From positions 1 to 8,370 of the forward strand of contig JALHHV010000264.1 of NCBI GenBank assembly GCA_022837365.1: a stretch of 8,370 nt of DNA. Reading direction: 5' to 3'. Below, in pieces: positions 5,653 to 8,370 of the stretch. This DNA is from Desulfovibrio sp. Its GTDB lineage: Bacteria; Desulfobacterota; Desulfovibrionia; Desulfovibrionales; Desulfovibrionaceae. How positions within the stretch are numbered: position 1 is the stretch's first letter; the number at the start of each line of letters is the position of its first letter. Under the pieces are notes generated by a model, which saw only the letters and a list, made by a program, of their open reading frames with translations, was not told the origin of the DNA and ran no database searches. A program made the translations under genes and the position numbers.

Positions 5653-6228
5653 ATGAGCATCTCGAAGAAGGAAGCGTTGCTTCAGGCGGCAAAAGAGCTT
5701 TTTGGTGAATACGGCTATGCCGACACCACCTTCAAGAAGATTTCCGAACGTGCCGGAGTGGCCCTTGGGCTGCTCACGCACCATTACGGCAACAAGGAAA
5801 AGCTGTTCCTTGCCGCGGGCATCGACGTGCTCGAACAGTTCCTTGGCGTGTTGCGCGACGCCTCCGCCAAGGGCAAGAACGGGTACGAGTCGGTCATCAA
5901 CTTCTGCACCGCCTACCTCGACTTCTCCATCGACAAGACCTCCAACTGGCTGGTGCTGGTGCGGTGCTCGCCGTACAGCGACATGAAGACCAAGACCGAC
6001 CGCGACCTGATGTACGAAAAGTTCAACCAGGTCCCGCGCGAACTGGAAGCCCAGTTGCGCCGGGGCATCGAGGACGGCTCCATCCGCCAGTTGCCGGTGC
6101 ACGAAACCTCCCAGGTCATCATTTCCATGATGGTCGGCGCCAACCGCACCCGCCTGCTGACCCCGTATGCCCCGCCGAACCTGTACGAGGAAGCCATCCG
6201 CTTCATCTCGCGCAGCATCACCCCGTAG
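5653..6228 (+). CDS. TetR/AcrR-family transcriptional regulator
   Basis: DNA-binding regulator of 191 residues, probably a homodimeric repressor released by a small ligand. The N-terminal helix-turn-helix is clear: ALLQAAKELFGEYGYADTTF (8-27), then KKISERAGVALGLLTHHYGNKEKLF (28-52), the standard TetR signature. The rest is helical and unconserved, as expected for the ligand/dimer domain, with a C-terminus ITP. I chose ATG 5653 because the family begins a few residues before the first helix. The frame is open back to 5335, but that stretch is not protein-like. No good Shine-Dalgarno precedes 5653, so translation may be weak. No efflux pump or enzyme gene is adjacent, so its target is unknown; the dyads upstream are candidates. 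A strong terminator follows. Confidence 0.9.
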   Translation: MSISKKEALLQAAKELFGEYGYADTTFKKISERAGVALGLLTHHYGNKEKLFLAAGIDVLEQFLGVLRDASAKGKNGYESVINFCTAYLDFSIDKTSNWLVLVRCSPYSDMKTKTDRDLMYEKFNQVPRELEAQLRRGIEDGSIRQLPVHETSQVIISMMVGANRTRLLTPYAPPNLYEEAIRFISRSITP

Positions 6229-6253
6229 GGGGCCGCACGCGGATCGAAACAGC

Positions 6254-6283
6254 AACCGCCTCTCAGGGGGCGGTTTTCTTTTT
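6254..6283 (+). terminator. Rho-independent terminator of the TetR gene
   Basis: Stem AACCGCC (6254-6260) / GGCGGTT (6269-6275), loop TCTCAGGG, followed by TTCTTTTT (6276-6283). It lies 26 bp after the TetR stop. Confidence 0.9.
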
Positions 6284-6290
6284 GTGCGCG

Positions 6291-6324
6291 AAAACGGGCC
6301 GGAACCGTGCAGGTTTCGGCCCGT
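6291..6324 (-). terminator. Rho-independent terminator of the minus-strand small gene
   Basis: Read on the minus strand: a 13-bp stem with one mismatch that can form a wobble pair on one strand (6312-6324 with 6294-6306), loop TGCAC, then TTTT (6294-6291). It sits 49 bp beyond the stop of the 6373-6765 gene and back-to-back with the TetR terminator, insulating the convergent genes. Confidence 0.75.
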
Positions 6325-6372
6325 GGCGTGTTGCGGGATGCAGGCGGGGCTGGGGGGATCAGCGGGAGCGGA

Positions 6373-6765
6373 TCAGGCGAAGGTCACCAGCAGCGGAATG
6401 ACGTGCAGCGTGCGCGACATCTCGCGGGTGGGCAGCAGACGCCAGCGCAACGAATCTTCGGCCCGGTCCATGGCGCTGGCGATCTTTGCCACCACGCCGG
6501 GCAGGTCGATGACCGGGTGCCGTTCGAAGACCTGCGGCAGGCCGTAGGTGAGGTTGCAGGCCAGACAGTGCCCGGGCCGCTGGGTGAGCCGGAACGAGAA
6601 CTCCATGCCGTTCTCGCCCTCGCCCTCGAAGGCCAGGGCGATATCGTAGGCGCCGTCTTCCGCGTCACCGTACAGGGCGTCGAAGAAGGCGTCGGCGCGG
6701 TCGGACGGAAACATGGCGGCAAGCCGTTGCGGGGTGAAGATGCTTTCGCTGCTGGTGGTGGGCAT
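6373..6765 (-). CDS. Conserved-looking protein of unknown function with a CxxC pair
   Basis: Small soluble protein of 130 residues; I do not recognise a characterised family. It has no signal peptide or membrane segment. The N-terminal part (11-50) is acidic and helical (TPQRLAAMFPSDRADAFFDA), then EFSFRLTQRPGHCLACNLTYGLPQVF (55-80) holds C67 and C70, a possible metal or redox pair, followed by HPVIDLPGVVAKIASAM and a C-terminus with WRLLPTREMSRTLHVIPL. ATG 6765 is firm: AGGGAG lies 7 nt upstream, while the longer frame to 6882 has no such site. It has its own promoter (6873-6901) and terminator (6291-6324). My unverified recollection is that similar short proteins in Desulfovibrio carry the uninformative database label 'pancreas/duodenum homeobox protein 1'; this one has no homeodomain. 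Confidence 0.8.
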   Translation of the reverse strand: MPTTSSESIFTPQRLAAMFPSDRADAFFDALYGDAEDGAYDIALAFEGEGENGMEFSFRLTQRPGHCLACNLTYGLPQVFERHPVIDLPGVVAKIASAMDRAEDSLRWRLLPTREMSRTLHVIPLLVTFA

Positions 6766-6872
6766 CGGTGATCTCCCTTTTCGCGGCAGTGGCTGGCGGC
6801 GGTGGGAAGCGGATCGGCACGGAGGGCCGGAGCGGCGAAACCCCTTGCCATTGCCGGAGTTCGCGGAAAATC

Positions 6873-6901
6873 TGGCTAGCACGCGCGGGGCGGCGAGGCA
6901 A
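6873..6901 (-). promoter_or_regulatory. Candidate promoter of the minus-strand small gene
   Basis: Minus strand: -35 TTGCCT (6901-6896), 17-nt spacer, -10 TAGCCA (6878-6873) preceded by TGC. Weak by consensus, but built like the promoter at 5131-5159: TTGnC start, CGCCGC opening the spacer, TGCTAGC at the -10. It gives a leader of about 100 nt before the ATG at 6765. Confidence 0.4.
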
Positions 6902-6954
6902 CCCCCTTACAGGGGCGGAAACCGGATGCGCCGCCCGGTGCTCCGCCCTGCGCC

Positions 6955-8109
6955 CTAGCCCATGCGGCGCAGCACGTCGGCCACGTCGGCGGGCAGGATC
7001 ACCGGCTGGCGCACCACGCGGGCAAGGTCAAACCCGGCCGCCAGTTCGCACGGCACGGCAGGCCCCGGCGCATCGCGCAGCCCAAGCCGCCAGGCAAGAT
7101 AGCCCGTGATCGCCCTGGGCGACACGCCCGCCTCGCGCAGGGCGGCCACGGCCAGCGAGCCGTGCCGCTTGGCCAGCCGTTCGCCCTCGTGGTCCAGCAG
7201 CAACGGCACGTGCACGTAGTCCGGCACCGGCGCGCCCAGCAGGCGGTACAACCATATCTGGCGCGGCGTGCTGGACAGGATGTCGTCACCGCGCACCACC
7301 TGGGTGATGCCCATGGCGATGTCGTCCACCACCACCGCCAACTGGTAGGCGAACACCCCGTCGGAGCGGCACACCGCGAAGTCACCGCCGCAGTCGGCCA
7401 GCGACATGCGCTGCGGCCCGGCAATGCGGTCGATGAAGGTGACCGTCGTCTCGCCACAACGTACCCGCATGGCCGGACGTCGCCCTTGGGCCAGGCGCCG
7501 GGCGCGGTCGTCCGGGCCCAGAGCGCGGCAGGTGCCGGGGTAGGCGGGGCCGCATTCTCCGGCGTGCGGGGCGGAGGCCAGCGAGCGCAGTTCCTTGCGG
7601 GTGCAGAAACAGGGATAGACGTGCCCTTCCCGTTCCAATCGGGCCAGCGCATCGGCGTAAAGGGCAAGGCGTTCGCTCTGGGAATACGGGCCGTGAGGGC
7701 CGCCGCGCGCGGGCATGTGGGCGGGGCTAGGACCATCGGCCGGGACAGCCGGCAGATCGGACCGCAGGTCGGGCAAATCCGGAAATTCCGGCCCCTCGTC
7801 CCAGTCCAGCCCCAGCCACAGCAGATCGCGGACCATGCCCGCCACGAATTCCGGGCGCGAACGGTCCGGGTCGATGTCCTCCATGCGCAGCACCACCTGT
7901 CCCCCGGCGGCACGGGCGCACAGCCACGCCATCAGGAAGGCTCCGGCATTGCCGAGGTGGATGTGCCCCGTGGGGCTGGGGGCCAGCCGCCCGCGAACGG
8001 GGCGCTGGCGGTCCGCCGGTGCGTCGGCCGGGAAACCGGAACGGGGAACGGCGTGCGCGGACGGTGCGCCCGCCCCCCGCGTGATGATGGGAGAATCCTG
8101 AAACGGCAT
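6955..8109 (-). CDS. gluQ: Glutamyl-Q tRNA(Asp) synthetase (GluQRS)
   Basis: Class I aminoacyl-tRNA synthetase paralogue that activates glutamate and attaches it to the queuosine base at position 34 of tRNA(Asp) instead of charging a 3' end. From ATG 8109 it has 384 residues. GRLAPSPTGHIHLGNAGAF carries the HIGH-type motif (49-53). RMEDIDPDRSRPE (75-87) and LGLDWDEG follow. The zinc ligands expected of GluQRS, C167, C169, Y190 and C194, are present (CFC...YPGTC). The KMSKS equivalent is ERLAKRHGS (K314). It ends without the C-terminal anticodon-binding domain of GltX, which excludes ordinary GluRS. It is longer than the usual roughly 300 residues because of an N-terminal Pro/Ala-rich extension (1-38) and a Pro-rich insertion (about 107-139). 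No good RBS is spaced to ATG 8109, and a later start is not excluded. Confidence 0.93.
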   Translation of the reverse strand: MPFQDSPIITRGAGAPSAHAVPRSGFPADAPADRQRPVRGRLAPSPTGHIHLGNAGAFLMAWLCARAAGGQVVLRMEDIDPDRSRPEFVAGMVRDLLWLGLDWDEGPEFPDLPDLRSDLPAVPADGPSPAHMPARGGPHGPYSQSERLALYADALARLEREGHVYPCFCTRKELRSLASAPHAGECGPAYPGTCRALGPDDRARRLAQGRRPAMRVRCGETTVTFIDRIAGPQRMSLADCGGDFAVCRSDGVFAYQLAVVVDDIAMGITQVVRGDDILSSTPRQIWLYRLLGAPVPDYVHVPLLLDHEGERLAKRHGSLAVAALREAGVSPRAITGYLAWRLGLRDAPGPAVPCELAAGFDLARVVRQPVILPADVADVLRRMG

Positions 8110-8221
8110 GCCCGTACCGGCATCACCTTCCGCTCGGAATGTCAAGGACGGGGCTGAACAAGGAACGGGACGCGACCGTCCGCATTGACGGGCACACCAA
8201 GTAATCACATATTTTCAAATA

Positions 8222-8251
8222 ATTATGCATACAACAACAAACAAACGACAA
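8222..8251 (-). promoter_or_regulatory. Candidate gluQRS promoter in the AT-rich strip
   Basis: Minus strand: -35 TTGTCG (8251-8246), 18-nt spacer, -10 CATAAT (8227-8222, 5 of 6). Transcription would begin near 8215, about 105 nt before the ATG at 8109. The surrounding AT-richness could help melting or act as an UP element. Confidence 0.45.
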
Positions 8252-8286
8252 ACAGACAACATTTCTCCACGGTCACCAGAACGACA

Positions 8287-8319
8287 AAGAGGATACGAGA
8301 CGTCATCTCGTATCCTCTT
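8287..8319 (-). terminator. Perfect 14-bp hairpin after the tRNA, probable tRNA terminator
   Basis: AAGAGGATACGAGA (8287-8300) and its exact inverted copy (8306-8319), loop of 5 nt (8301-8305). It begins 6 bp past the tRNA CCA on the minus strand. The following U tract is poor (TTTGTCGTT counting the stem end), so termination strength is uncertain. Confidence 0.6.
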
Positions 8320-8325
8320 GCTCTC

Positions 8326-8370
8326 TGGTGCGCCCGACAGGAATCGAACCTGTGGCCTACAGCTTAGGAG
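8326..8370 (-). tRNA. tRNA-Arg (anticodon CCU), 3' part only
   Basis: The last 45 nt of a tRNA, cut by the window end. On the minus strand the order is anticodon loop CTCCTAA (U33, anticodon CCU, A37), 3' anticodon stem GCTGT, variable loop AGGCC, T arm ACAGG-TTCGATT-CCTGT, acceptor strand CGGGCGC, discriminator A and an encoded CCA (8328-8326). The 5-nt variable loop makes this a class I tRNA, fitting Arg decoding AGG. The 5' half, including acceptor and D arm, is outside the window. Confidence 0.93.

Noticed and set aside
5648..5653. TTGACA overlapping the TetR start codon
   Set aside because: No -10 element 16-18 nt downstream, which is coding sequence.
6903..6915. Small CCCCT-TAC-AGGGG hairpin after gluQRS, considered as its terminator
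   Set aside because: Only 5 bp and no T run on either strand.
8140..8145. Minus-strand TTGACA shortly upstream of gluQRS
   Set aside because: The -10 position at 17-nt spacing reads TGCCGG, so it is not a promoter.
7162..8157. 331-codon plus-strand ORF opposite gluQRS
   Set aside because: Shadow of the synthetase gene, with no motif and no RBS.
8185..8367. Plus-strand ORF ending ARQESNLWPTA
   Set aside because: The C-terminal peptide is the well-known artefact of translating the antisense of a tRNA T arm and 3' end.
1..8370. CRISPR array, transposase, phage or defence-system genes
   Set aside because: No regularly spaced direct repeats and no matching protein motifs in any frame.

Overview
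The window is GC-rich DNA (gene bodies have strong G/C bias at third codon positions) with the look of a sulfate-reducing Desulfovibrio/Nitratidesulfovibrio-type bacterium. That placement is an inference from protein style and gene content recalled from memory; no search was run. I see no transposase, phage gene, CRISPR array or defence gene. Most of it is ordinary chromosome.

Layout. (1) 3-4848, all on the plus strand: the 3' part of gcvT (glycine cleavage T protein), then rsmE (16S rRNA m3U1498 methyltransferase), rarA (AAA+ replication/recombination factor), a small GT2-like glycosyltransferase, and a PlsC-family acyltransferase with altered catalytic motifs. These genes share a direction, but gaps of 54-177 bp leave open whether they form one operon. 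The gcvT-rsmE gap is filled by a long, gapped, imperfect palindrome. (2) 4849-5652: about 800 bp with no convincing protein gene. It holds two successive promoter-to-terminator units, each predicted to give an RNA of roughly 135-140 nt. The second has a perfect 8+8 bp operator-like dyad at its start site. Further dyads and hairpins follow, leading to (3) a TetR-family regulator at 5653-6228 with a good terminator. (4) 6373-8109, minus strand: a small conserved-looking protein of unknown function with a CxxC pair, its own promoter, RBS and terminator, preceded by gluQRS (glutamyl-Q tRNA(Asp) synthetase). (5) 8110-8370: an unusually AT-rich strip with a candidate gluQRS promoter, a perfect 14-bp hairpin, and the 3' half of a minus-strand tRNA-Arg(CCU) cut by the window end.

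How the genes relate: RsmE, GluQRS and tRNA-Arg concern translation and RNA modification; GcvT is one-carbon metabolism; RarA is replication-fork maintenance; the acyltransferase is probably phospholipid synthesis. They do not form one pathway. The part least explained by known genes is 4849-5652: two candidate small RNAs plus operator-like dyads just upstream of an orphan TetR regulator.
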